Assembly (NCBI RefSeq): GCF_036492425.1
Contig: NZ_AP025293.1
Span: forward strand, 186,001-250,000
DNA length: 64,000 bases
Direction: 5' to 3'
Source: Persicobacter psychrovividus
Lineage (GTDB): Bacteria > Bacteroidota > Bacteroidia > Cytophagales > Cyclobacteriaceae
The notes below the pieces were generated by a model. The model did not search any database and was not told the DNA's origin. It was given only the letters and a program-made list of their open reading frames with translations. Positions 55,201 to 63,012 of the stretch are shown here, piece by piece (position 1 is the stretch's first letter; each line of letters begins with the position of its first letter). Made by a program: the position numbers and the translations under genes.

Positions 55201-57174
55201 GAGCAACTTTTCGTCCGACAATCCTGCTTTTTCCATCAAAGGAGAAGCCGAGAAGAACGCTCCTTGGAAGGCAATCCCTTGCATTCTCAATTGCAATTCG
55301 GGATCGGTTGCCTCTTCACGGGCAATTTTAAATCCGTCGATATAGAAAATTCGGATTTCCTGATCGATGATCAGTTTTTGATAATGCTTCGGAATATCCG
55401 CCCATACTTCTTCCGGTGTATCTTTATCACTTTGGATAATGAAGCTACCGCCTTTTTTCAGACCGGCAAGGGCATTGGTGTGTTTGAATACATTTGGATC
55501 CGGCGACAAGACCACATCCACAAAATAATATTCACAATTGATACGGATCGGCTCCGGTGAAGCAGCGAGGTAGTAAGTTGTTGGCTGACCTTTTTTCTCC
55601 GATCCGTATTTTGGATTGGCTTTGATGTCATAACCCAGCAATTCAAAGAGGGTCATGGCCAAATTCTTACCAGTAGTGATCGCTCCCCATCCACCAACAG
55701 AGTGGAAACGAACCGTTACCGCACCCTTTGGCATCAGATTCGGATTCTCCGATCCACGTACGGACAATTGTTTGATATTGGGATAAGCCTCCTCGATTGT
55801 TTCTTGATGTGCTCTTTGTTTTGGAGTGAAAGCATTTTCACGAATAAAGTCAATCGACAAATAGAATTGCTTTTTCTTCGGACCATCGGGCAACATGTTT
55901 TCAATCGCTCCGATGATACCCTCAGGCTGCAAATCACGGCTACCCATTCCGAAAGATCCGCTGTACAAAGCAGGCATTTCTTTCGCATGATAAGAAGCCA
56001 ACTTCGGATAAGGCTTATCATGTTTATGCGCTCCATTCTCCAGACATTTGGAAGCAACCGCACGAAGCTCTCGCATGATCGGCGCATCTTCTGCCAATGG
56101 CTGATCCAAACGCTCCAGTACCACAACGCCTTTTTTACCTTTTATAATATCACCAATCAAATCAGCAGGGAACGGACGGAACATCACCAAGTCCACCACA
56201 CCCACTTTGATACCGCGCGTCTCGCGGATATAATCCACTACTGCCTCAGCACTCGACACCACACTGCCCTGACCAATGATCAGGTAATCCGCATCGGATG
56301 CTTTATAGGTCATCACGCGGGAATAGCAACGACCGGTGAGTTCATAAAATTCAGAAAACGCCTGATCGGTCAGCTCTTGAATATGGTCAAAGAAGAACGG
56401 ACGTTGTGCCGCCACGGACTGCATATAAGAATCTTGATTCTGAACGATACCTGCCATCAGTGGATTGTCCACATCCCAAACTTCGGGGATGCGTCGGCGT
56501 GTTGGCCCGTAGATAATTTCCTGTGCAGGGGTTGGGGTATTGATGATGTCGTCCGGACAGCCGAGGTATTCTTTGATCAATTCGCGCTCCGGCAAGTTAA
56601 GCGACTCGATCAGGTGAGTGGTCAAGAAACCATCCTGAGCGATAACGCCAGGGGTGAGCGCCAACTCGGCAATGCGGTGAGAGATAATGTTCAGGTCAGC
56701 TACGTGCTGTGCTTTTTTTGCAAAAAGCTGAAAGAAACCGGTATCATCAATGGCATGGTAATCATCGTGTCCGGCGTGAACGTTGAGCGTAGATTTGGTC
56801 ATCGCACGTGCACCAATATTGAGTACGTAAGTCAGTCGTTTACCCACCGCCGCATAAAGTGACTCATGCATATAGGCGATCCCCTGTCCAGAGGAAAAGT
56901 TCGCCGCACGTTGTCCGGTCATTGAAAGCCCCGCCGTTACTGCGGCAGCGGCATGTTCGCCCTCAGGCTCAATGAAAATAAGCGGTTTATCAGAGATGTT
57001 GAGATGTCCTTTGGCTGCTTCTTCTGCCCAGTACTCTCCCATTTGGGTGGAGGGGGTGATTGGATATGCACCTGCGGCGTCCGAAGACTCTCTTTCACAC
57101 ATGATGGCGGCGGTATTCCCGTCCATAGCCACACGTACCCCAGGGTACTTGAATTCGGCTTTTTTCGACTTCAT
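52285..57174 (-). CDS. nifJ: Pyruvate:ferredoxin oxidoreductase, oversized form with a C-terminal ferredoxin domain
   Basis: A 1629-residue single-chain 2-oxoacid:ferredoxin oxidoreductase; most are near 1200. Order: pyrimidine-binding domain (GAYPITPSTQMGEYW), domains II-III (SVGGWGAITTGKNLA), ferredoxin-like domain with [4Fe-4S] motifs at about 785 (CTACGKCYTACPD) and 919 (CKGCMECVEVCED), TPP domain (ALGGDGSMYDIGFQN, about 1218). Proximal-cluster Cys are all kept: GACLGC, NATGC, YSTCQPEHG. Three additions stand out: about 80 extra residues between the ferredoxin motifs, about 100 between GACLGC and NATGC, and an extra C-terminal one-cluster ferredoxin domain (CSSCDEC at about 1557, then AEKCTAGVLHPG). 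It decarboxylates pyruvate to acetyl-CoA and reduces ferredoxin, the substrate of the Rnf genes that follow. Pyruvate specificity is assumed. Confidence 0.93.
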   Translation of the reverse strand: MKSKKAEFKYPGVRVAMDGNTAAIMCERESSDAAGAYPITPSTQMGEYWAEEAAKGHLNISDKPLIFIEPEGEHAAAAVTAGLSMTGQRAANFSSGQGIAYMHESLYAAVGKRLTYVLNIGARAMTKSTLNVHAGHDDYHAIDDTGFFQLFAKKAQHVADLNIISHRIAELALTPGVIAQDGFLTTHLIESLNLPERELIKEYLGCPDDIINTPTPAQEIIYGPTRRRIPEVWDVDNPLMAGIVQNQDSYMQSVAAQRPFFFDHIQELTDQAFSEFYELTGRCYSRVMTYKASDADYLIIGQGSVVSSAEAVVDYIRETRGIKVGVVDLVMFRPFPADLIGDIIKGKKGVVVLERLDQPLAEDAPIMRELRAVASKCLENGAHKHDKPYPKLASYHAKEMPALYSGSFGMGSRDLQPEGIIGAIENMLPDGPKKKQFYLSIDFIRENAFTPKQRAHQETIEEAYPNIKQLSVRGSENPNLMPKGAVTVRFHSVGGWGAITTGKNLAMTLFELLGYDIKANPKYGSEKKGQPTTYYLAASPEPIRINCEYYFVDVVLSPDPNVFKHTNALAGLKKGGSFIIQSDKDTPEEVWADIPKHYQKLIIDQEIRIFYIDGFKIAREEATDPELQLRMQGIAFQGAFFSASPLMEKAGLSDEKLLKAIEDQLQHKFGAKGQRVVEDNMRVVKRGFTEVHEITNKEITTIDPMMEDVQAQTIPTILKQKPQSESKLSDIHRFWEQTGNFYLRGMGNDNLTDPFIGLSVMPATTALFRDMTGIRFEHPEWVADNCTACGKCYTACPDTALPGLVSSVGDVLNTVVKQVTKRFGKPVHLQKAVRSMEKEMREAMLNKHEEETVNELLHRKVDEMIGANADNQDLISELHNFKSVLGGFKFALTRPYFHLKEKKKPNSGGLFSITLNPQTCKGCMECVEVCEDDALRPITQTEDGVAALRKDWQLWEALPNTPEEYSRIDNLEEKIGALETLLLNKEAYMNLASGDGACLGCSEKSIVHLFTATVQSLMIPRVKKHVDYLTELIGKLEQHIQLKLVKTVDLSDSEVMSKIMDRMKDSDLTMGEITRQIELENGGEPIDQEWLRSTTQLVQKLKNLKWKYTSGTTGNGRANMGMSNATGCTSVWGSTYPFNPYPFPWANHLFQDSTSMAMGIFEGHMAKMADGFRTIRKAELELEGKYRPDEHDAFFTYFNWQQFTEEEWHLCPPVVALGGDGSMYDIGFQNLSRMMASGKPIKVIVVDTQVYSNTGGQACTSGFIGQVSDMAQYGKVGKGKAEPRKEIGLIAMAHRNTYVMQSTMSNTSHMIEGFIDGLMTKRPALFNLYSTCQPEHGVADDLGVHQAKLAVESRTYPIFKYNPDLGTTPKENFDLSGNPDMFQDWPSYTLKYKENEVEKSMELSMTFADFALTEARFRKHFRKAPRDTWNDTMVPLVDFLAMDADDREGKFPFIWAVDRKSHLTRVLVAEPIVQSCEERRDFWLMLKDIAGVAPEAEDMTDKIRAEVVGNIAQGLMKLAGGEGLQIADLVNGTTEASTEENVSAEGEYVAPYIETEDCSSCDECIKINGKMFCYNEEKKAFIKDANAGSYQDLVKAAEKCTAGVLHPGLPKDLTGKEMKKWVERGERFN

Positions 57175-57322
57175 ACAGATATGGTTGCTTTATTGAAAAA
57201 ATATTATCTATCTATAAAAATTCATCACCCATATCGCATCGCACCTGTGTTCGCAAATGCACGGATATTCTTTTTAGGGATGAAATAAGTTCTGCTAAGG
57301 AGGGACTTGTGCCTGTCGGTAC

Positions 57323-57342
57323 GGACGTTGCATGCAACGTCC
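57323..57342. repeat. 20-bp perfect palindrome (REP-like), upstream of nifJ
   Basis: GGACGTTGCATGCAACGTCC, identical to 52232-52251. Confidence 0.92.
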
Positions 57343-57461
57343 CTACAAGAGATTGGGCTATAAAAAAAGACATAGCAATCCCATTGATGAAAAATTCACT
57401 TTTCAAATTCAGGTTTAAGCTCGGATCGTTAAATGTTTTTATGCCTGACGGCATATAAGAC

Positions 57462-57481
57462 AGACACTGCATGCAGTGTCT
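57462..57481. repeat. 20-bp perfect palindrome, related type
   Basis: AGACACTGCATGCAGTGTCT; it shares the central GCATGC with the other palindromes and sits in a similar flank. Confidence 0.9.
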
Positions 57482-57737
57482 CTACGACAATTGCGATCCC
57501 TCACCTCCAATAAAATTTCACTAACCAAATGATCGGCAGACTGCCCAATCATCGACACCGCCTGCGGTGCCCACTTGCATTACTATATAAAGCGCCCCGT
57601 CGGGCAGATAAAAATTAAAGGCTTGACTGTTCCTCCACTACCGAAACATATATACCTGCGTCAAGCAATTTTTTTAAAAGTCATCTTATGATAGTAGGTT
57701 TCTTGAGTTCCTATGATTTAATGTAATCAAAAAAATG

Positions 57738-57772
57738 ATCCCCGTCACTGATAATTGTCAGCTGGCGGGGCG
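57738..57772. terminator. GC-rich hairpin, possible bidirectional terminator
   Basis: CCCCG (57740-57744) pairs with CGGGG (57765-57769) around an inner CTGA/TCAG stem; T-rich sequence follows on both strands (CGATTTT plus, CATTTTTTT minus). Confidence 0.55.
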
Positions 57773-58008
57773 ATTTTAATCAACGCTATGGATTGATGAA
57801 AAATTAAAGAACACATTTCCCCCTTCTACTGCCTTTGATTGAGGGTATATACCTGAAAAATTAATTTAGACTGAAGTTAAATTATGGGAAATCAACTATT
57901 GGATAACCAAAATTTAAAAAGTAAATATAGAAGAGGGAATGAAAGGCACGCATCAGTGTGTGGTATTATTTGGAACAGATTAGCCATAACTCCCGGTTGT
58001 AAATTCAA

Positions 58009-58047
58009 AAAAAAAAGCCTTGAGGATCAAACTCAAGGCTTCTTTGT
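58009..58047 (-). terminator. Strong terminator downstream of the HNH-DUF4407 operon
   Basis: AAGCCTTGAG (58015-58024) and CTCAAGGCTT (58032-58041) form a perfect 10-bp stem. On the minus strand it runs into at least ten T. It lies about 280 nt past the end of the decayed L,D-transpeptidase gene. Confidence 0.85.
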
Positions 58048-58205
58048 ATTAGAGGATACTTCCTCCTTATTATGATAATTTTGTACCTACCGGTACGGGG
58101 CTGTCGCACAACTCACTTCTTTGAATTTAGTGCAAAATATTATTTCGTGAGCTGTACGGATGCACCTACGTGTGTATCCAAACCATCCAAAATTTATGAT
58201 GACTA

Positions 58206-58227
58206 GGGCAGACACATAGGTCAGCCC
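58206..58227. repeat. 22-bp palindromic repeat, inverse copy of 47123-47144
   Basis: GGGCAGACACATAGGTCAGCCC differs at one base from the reverse complement of the repeat at 47123-47144. Confidence 0.85.
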
Positions 58228-58319
58228 ATACAGTGGCCAAATAAAATTTCGTGGTGTATTATCGGATTATGGTTGTGAAACAGCCCCCTACAAAACGTAT
58301 TCGCCAAATATAGAATAAA

Positions 58320-58950
58320 CTACTCCTCCACCGCAACCACTGGCGGCCTGCTCTGATAAATCCAAAATAAAACAGGTCGTCGGCTATTTTTCAATTTCTT
58401 ATCTAAATACCTCATTGCTTACCGCCGGGCAGCCCCAGCCTTCAGCTGTGCCGTCGGGATAAGGTTCTTGATCCAAAACCTGTTCCCAAGAGTGCAAAAC
58501 GATATCTCTTCGGTTGGCATTGCTGTTGGTCTTCTCCAAACCATGCATACGGTAATTGACATGAATGCCCCAGTTGCTCCATCCCCGCTTACCGATTTTG
58601 TATTTGCCCAAAGAGGATTTATGGCTCTCAGGGATATTGGAAAATACAGGATTGGTCTTGCTCTGATCGGCCCCCCACCAGCTTTCGCCGCAACCATGCG
58701 ACACCAGCGCGGAACGCTCAATGCGATCATTATTAAAATCATAAACAAACAAACGGTACTTACCCGAATGAACAGACATATCGACTAAAATTGCGAAGTC
58801 GGTGTTGAAGCCTTTTTGTCGGCAAAAACGCAAGGCTTCCTCCGATCGAATTTCGGGCGTCGGTGCTGATGTTTACTGATCGGCTTTTTCAGCAGAACTG
58901 CAAGCGAATAGAAGTAATAGAGGAAATAGGATGTTGGGGATTTGGATCAT
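58320..58950 (-). pseudogene. L,D-transpeptidase-like (YkuD_2-type) lipoprotein gene, decayed
   Basis: The ATG at 58950 opens a lipoprotein signal (MIQIPNILFPLLLLFACSS), then at codon 26 a TAA (58873-58875). The same frame goes on with EEALRFCRQKGFNTDFAILVD and the family core SHGCGESWWGADQSKTNPVFS, then KSSLGKYKIG, GLEKTNSNANRRDIVLHSW and the active-site Cys in GWGCPAVSNEV. It then stops at 58399. In the next frame the expected C-terminus is present (RYLDKKLKNSRRPVLFWIYQ), ending at 58320, so a frameshift near 58405 is also likely. Two separate lesions mean a true pseudogene, or two sequence errors. The family cross-links or anchors peptidoglycan in the periplasm. It follows the DUF4407 gene with no gap. 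Confidence 0.75.
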
Positions 58951-59970
58951 TTAGTCTTGATGTTGTTGTTTAGTATAAATTAGGTCATCTGTAACGACCT
59001 CTTCACGCAAATTGCGGATCATTTGCTCCTTTTGTGCTTGTAGCTTACTGTCATAATCCGTTTGTCCACTGGTGGCAAAGAGCACCAATAATTCGATCAT
59101 CAAGACCAACACAAACCAAATCAACCAAAAGATCATTGCTACTACGGAATCAGAAAGCACTTTAACCATGATATTCAGTTCATCCAAAAGACCTTTACGC
59201 TCCATTAATTTTTGACGAATATCGTCTCGCATAGAAGTTAGTTCTGCCAATTTTTTTGTTTTAGCTTCTTCTTTCTCTCCAATGATTTTCTTCAGGTTCT
59301 CAATGCTATTGTACAAACCTTGATTAATGGTTGTGTTCGACTCTGAAAGCCTTCTTTCATAGTAGATGGAATCGCGCTCGGTATTGTTGGGCCCTGCCAC
59401 TTTAACCGTATGTGGAACATTTACATATTTATAGTTCTTCGTATTTGGATTCTTCTCAAACTTACGATTGACAACATCCAAATCAGCCCTGTATTTACCC
59501 AAAAGCGAGTCTAATTCTTGCACTTCAGACTTAATAATTAAGGACCTGCTATCATACACTTCATCTGCCCGCTTGGTGATATAGGTTTCGCGCTCCAACT
59601 CGATATCCTCTTGAAATAATTTCTGGTCAATCAAGACTGCACCGACCAAGGCCATACACAAGGCCATGATAATCCTGGGCATTTTAACCCATTTATTATC
59701 CACCACCTTCAAGACCAGCTGTCGCTCAATCCAAGTGACCATCAGCACCATCAAGGCTCCTGAAACAATGGGACCAATCAAAGAGGACTCGTTGATATAG
59801 GTCTGATAAAAAGAGAACCCAATAAAAAACCAAAGTATGGATACCAACATCAATGCTGAGCCAATTTTCTTGATTTTGGATTTACTAAGTTCCGAACAAC
59901 TATTGATCACCTCGTAGTTAATTGAACATAGGAAACAACTGAACTGTAAAAATCTATCTTTCTTTCTCAT
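58951..59970 (-). CDS. DUF4407-family membrane protein with long coiled coil
   Basis: A 339-residue protein. After a short Cys-containing start (FLCSINYEVI) come three membrane helices (about 38-58, 64-82, 95-113), then about 150 residues of predicted coiled coil (KKIIGEKEEAKTKKLAELTSM and similar), then a fourth helix (VAMIFWLIWFVLVLMIELLVLF) and a charged tail. This is the DUF4407 plan; the function of that family is unknown to me. It overlaps the coiled-coil gene by 17 nt and its stop codon directly abuts the ATG of the transpeptidase-like gene. The overlap means the operon genes are made together. Confidence 0.85.
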   Translation of the reverse strand: MRKKDRFLQFSCFLCSINYEVINSCSELSKSKIKKIGSALMLVSILWFFIGFSFYQTYINESSLIGPIVSGALMVLMVTWIERQLVLKVVDNKWVKMPRIIMALCMALVGAVLIDQKLFQEDIELERETYITKRADEVYDSRSLIIKSEVQELDSLLGKYRADLDVVNRKFEKNPNTKNYKYVNVPHTVKVAGPNNTERDSIYYERRLSESNTTINQGLYNSIENLKKIIGEKEEAKTKKLAELTSMRDDIRQKLMERKGLLDELNIMVKVLSDSVVAMIFWLIWFVLVLMIELLVLFATSGQTDYDSKLQAQKEQMIRNLREEVVTDDLIYTKQQHQD

Positions 59971-60475
59971 TCTCTCTAATTTTTTGGATAAAGCCAGCTT
60001 CGTATTTTTTCAATGAATTTCTAAATATTGATCCTTCCTCAGAAATTGATGCTTTAATCTGCTGCAACTCATCAATGGACATGTTGTGCTTTTTCTTTTT
60101 GACCTCAAGATCTTCGGCAATCTGATCCAACAAATTTTTCCGATTGAAATCTATACGGTGTTCCAACTCGCGCAACTCCATCTCATATTTTAGTCTCAAC
60201 TCTTGAATGCGTAGATTGAAATCATCGACAATCACATTCTTCATCAAAGCAAGATTGGACAATTCTGGATTTTTAATAGCATCCTCAAATCCCCTTTGCT
60301 GCCAATCTTGTCTTAAATAGGAGTAAACATCTGAAATATTTCTGAAATCATCGTTGTCCGCTTCATCTTCATCAACCATCTTGATGGTTACTTTTTCCTC
60401 CGGATCATTTTCATCTATAAAAAGGGTTTTAACTGGTGTCTTCTTTTGTCCGAATATTCGAGATAATAAACTCAT
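59954..60475 (-). CDS. Coiled-coil cytoplasmic protein of unknown function
   Basis: A 173-residue acidic protein, not recognised. After GQKKTPVKTLFIDENDPEE there is an acidic stretch (MVDEDEADNDDFRN), then a long heptad-rich helix from about 85 to 173 (LRLKYEMELRELEHRIDF, LEVKKKKHNMSIDELQQI). I start it at the ATG at 60475, 2 nt after the HNH stop; a TTG at 60481 would overlap it. A long helix of this kind suggests it pairs with the coiled coil of the DUF4407 protein. Confidence 0.7.
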   Translation of the reverse strand: MSLLSRIFGQKKTPVKTLFIDENDPEEKVTIKMVDEDEADNDDFRNISDVYSYLRQDWQQRGFEDAIKNPELSNLALMKNVIVDDFNLRIQELRLKYEMELRELEHRIDFNRKNLLDQIAEDLEVKKKKHNMSIDELQQIKASISEEGSIFRNSLKKYEAGFIQKIRENEKER

Positions 60476-60477
60476 TT

Positions 60478-60780
60478 TCAATCTATATATTTAGTTACAA
60501 CTTTAAATTTCGCATGTCCATTTTTATGACATTCCTGACAGAGCGTAATCAGGTTAGACTTGGGATAACACCATGGATCTACGTGCCGATCAAGGGTTTT
60601 TGACCACCAATATTGCCGGTGATGAACCACTAAATGTTCCTTCGACCCACAGCAAAGGCATTTCCCCTGATCACGGTTGATGATTTCCAAGCGCTTTCGC
60701 TTCCACCTTTCATCGTTAAGGTAAGTCTCATAGGTATGATGATCAGCCTTTACATTCTGCAACAACACTTCCTCTTTCAT
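60478..60780 (-). CDS. Small HNH endonuclease-like protein
   Basis: A 100-residue HNH protein: a YETYLNDERWKRKRLEIIN helix, zinc knuckle CLCCGSK (Cys41, Cys44), catalytic LVVHHRQYW (His53/His54), and SNLITLCQECHKNGH with Cys81, Cys84 and His85. This is the compact HNH nuclease with structural Zn. Alone such a protein could be a homing, restriction-like or effector nuclease. Here it is the first gene of an operon with a coiled-coil and a DUF4407 membrane protein, which is unusual. Confidence 0.85.
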   Translation of the reverse strand: MKEEVLLQNVKADHHTYETYLNDERWKRKRLEIINRDQGKCLCCGSKEHLVVHHRQYWWSKTLDRHVDPWCYPKSNLITLCQECHKNGHAKFKVVTKYID

Positions 60781-61247
60781 AAGTATGCATTTGTTGCTAT
60801 TGAAATGATTAACCTGTACTGCTTGAACTCCTTTTTTATTTGGAGCATCTGCTGCGCTATATTCTCAAAAAAAACGGCTGTCATTGATTTGCACCTCTAA
60901 TGATTAAATGATTGTTTTCATTAACTATGATGCAAAAATGAACAGCCTTGATGCACTGAAAATGCACTGAGAATTATTTATGCTGTTTATTGACAAGTCT
61001 ATTTACAATTGGCTTGGCAGGTACATGACACAGGGGGTTATCAGTGGTATTTTGCAATTCGGACTTCGAAAATGCTTCATCGCCAATTTTAGATAGAGAG
61101 ATTCCCCATAAATTAAACCTTCTATTTTGTATTGATTTGCCGAAAAGATTCACCGACCTTAGGAGGGCGTTTAAAGCTTAGATACAATCACGAATTTTAA
61201 GCCGTGAACACATGATTAATTTTTTTCTAAAACTACATCTTTTGACA
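60781..61247. promoter_or_regulatory. Divergent promoter region of the HNH operon and the esterase
   Basis: A 467-bp spacer between divergent genes. The sequence near 60829-60846 has a short CTCC/GGAG hairpin. I see no further element and no gene. Confidence 0.4.
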
Positions 61248-62087
61248 ATGAAAAAGCTTCAACAACAGGCCGTCTTGACCACCATCCTGTTTTTATTTTT
61301 CACCTCCCCCATTTTTGCTCAAAAAGCCCATTATAAGCTACTTGAGAAAATTCCTTATTACAGCAAAAAGGAAATGCGTTCAGACGACTACATGAAATCT
61401 CAATGTCGTTTGAAAATCTATTATCCTGAAGACAAAAAAGATTTTGCCACGGTCGTTTGGTTTCATGGTGGAGGACTTAGTGGAGGCGACAATGATATTC
61501 CCGCAGGACTCAAGAATCAGGGAGTAGCAGTGGTATCTGTTCAATATCGTTTTCATCCCAAGGTAAAAAGCCCAGTATATGTGGAAGATGCAGCCGCTTC
61601 GGTAGCGTGGGTATTCAAACATATCAAGGAATACAATGGCGATCCATCAAAAATTTTTCTTTCTGGCCACAGTGCTGGCGGTTACCTGGACATGATGGTG
61701 GGGCTGGACAAAAAATACCTGGCCAAATATAATATTGATGCCAATGATATTGCGGGAATGATCCCTTTGAGCGGTCATACCATCACGCATTTTACCATTC
61801 GCAAAGAAAGGGGCATTGATGGTAAAACGCCAATTATCGATGATATGGCACCGCTTTACCACTGCCGAAAAGATGCTTCGCCATTATTGCTAATTACCGG
61901 AGACAGACATTTAGAACTTCTTGGCCGCCAGGAGGAAAATGCTTATATGTATCGCATGATGAAAGTTAATGGCGCAACGGATGTCCACTTACTTGAACTG
62001 CAAGGGTACAATCATGGCATCATCAAGCCCGGTTGTCCTTTGGTCATCAATGAGGTGCACCGAATTCTAAAGAAAAACAGTAAGTAG
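61248..62087 (+). CDS. Exported alpha/beta-hydrolase, HSL-type esterase
   Basis: A 279-residue enzyme from the ATG at 61248, which gives a proper signal peptide (MKKLQQQAVLTTILFLFF...AQ); the frame is open from 61212. It has the oxyanion HGGG (73-76 in WFHGGGLSGG), the nucleophile Ser142 in GHSAGG, and probably Asp219 (ITGDR) and His256 (YNHG). This is the hormone-sensitive-lipase-like branch with broad carboxylester activity. A role in removing acetyl or feruloyl groups from plant or algal glycans is plausible but not shown by position. Confidence 0.88.
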   Translation: MKKLQQQAVLTTILFLFFTSPIFAQKAHYKLLEKIPYYSKKEMRSDDYMKSQCRLKIYYPEDKKDFATVVWFHGGGLSGGDNDIPAGLKNQGVAVVSVQYRFHPKVKSPVYVEDAAASVAWVFKHIKEYNGDPSKIFLSGHSAGGYLDMMVGLDKKYLAKYNIDANDIAGMIPLSGHTITHFTIRKERGIDGKTPIIDDMAPLYHCRKDASPLLLITGDRHLELLGRQEENAYMYRMMKVNGATDVHLLELQGYNHGIIKPGCPLVINEVHRILKKNSK

Positions 62088-62209
62088 GCGACAAGTCAAA
62101 TCGCGGTGGCACCATTCCGATGAAAATTAGCAGTAACCTAAAACAAGTACCTAAAATTCAGTGATTCACCTGTTTGCCGACATTTGAAGACTCAATCTGC
62201 TGACAAATA

Positions 62210-62248
62210 AAGAGCCCGCAAGGATACGATTCCATTGCGGGTTTTTTT
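62210..62248 (+). terminator. Rho-independent terminator after the esterase gene
   Basis: CCCGCAA (62215-62221) and TTGCGGG (62235-62241) form the stem, followed by seven T on the plus strand. Confidence 0.92.
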
Positions 62249-62283
62249 ATGAAATCATGCTTAGAAAAATGCATCAACCGCGC

Positions 62284-62718
62284 TTAACAGTTTGTAGCCC
62301 TACCGCTTTGCTCCTCCAAACAAGGCGGTGCAGGCACACATGATGGCGACTTCATTATGCTTGGAATTTGATAGTCTTCAATCCGTGGATTAACATCGGG
62401 AATATTTACAGGAAATGGGTGTTCTTTCAAAGTGTTGTGGTAGCTAAAAACAAAATACTGCACCGAAGGAAACAAGGAGGTTGCCTTTTGGTGAAGCTCT
62501 GCACTTACCCCTACCGACCACCAGAGCTGAATTTGTGCCCATGTATTTGCCTCCTCATCGGCCTCATAATCTACCAGCATTTCCACCTCGAGAGCTAAAT
62601 TATTCAAGGTAATAAACTGCTGATCTGCCAAATGCTGACGTAAACTTTTTTGATTGTCAAGAAAAAAACTCCCGACCAGAAGAGCCATCGTAAATAGGGA
62701 AAATAACAGGAGACGCAT
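62284..62718 (-). CDS. Small exported hypothetical protein
   Basis: A 144-residue protein, not recognised. An N-terminal signal or anchor helix (LLLFSLFTMALLVGSFFL) is followed by an acidic, aromatic region (EANTWAQIQLWWSVGVSAELH) and a Cys/Pro-rich tail (SPSCVPAPPCLEEQSGRATNC). The last 20 residues with three Cys suggest a disulfide-bonded end or a metal site. It converges with the esterase gene. Confidence 0.6.
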   Translation of the reverse strand: MRLLLFSLFTMALLVGSFFLDNQKSLRQHLADQQFITLNNLALEVEMLVDYEADEEANTWAQIQLWWSVGVSAELHQKATSLFPSVQYFVFSYHNTLKEHPFPVNIPDVNPRIEDYQIPSIMKSPSCVPAPPCLEEQSGRATNC

Positions 62719-63012
62719 GGTAGTAATTTTTGATATCTACCTGAAGATAGTAATTTGGTTGAATCTTAAACAATTTTATTTCACCTTTTTGATAAACGGT
62801 CAAATGGGCTATTTTTTTGGGGAATTTGTTTTATTTATCAACCATTCAGCACCCAAAAACACCTTGCAACCAATCAGTTACCAACCAAAGCCAATTCGAA
62901 ACAAATGCCTGAGGTGCGTTCGTTATTTTGCGCGTAAATATCTACAAAGTCTTTTAATGCCAATCATCGGTGAATACTTAAAATGCCGTGCAACAAAGAG
63001 GGCTTGTTATTA
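62719..63012. other. Spacer with nothing recognised
   Basis: No gene, repeat or hairpin of note in this AT-rich 294-bp stretch. Confidence 0.5.

Larger units (their letters stand above)
57175..58319. other. Repeat-rich intergenic region upstream of nifJ
   Basis: About 1.1 kb without a convincing gene; it must contain the promoter of the PFOR-Rnf cluster near its left end. It holds two 20-bp palindromes, a long hairpin, a strong terminator and a copy of the GGGCAGAC repeat, listed separately. A 63-codon open frame at 57884-58075 runs through the terminator and is not a gene. Confidence 0.6.

Noticed and set aside
55702-56862. 386-codon frame on the plus strand
   Set aside because: Antisense to nifJ, which has strong domain evidence.
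57884-58075. Plus-strand frame of 63 codons
   Set aside because: Its 3' half is the terminator hairpin at 58015-58041.
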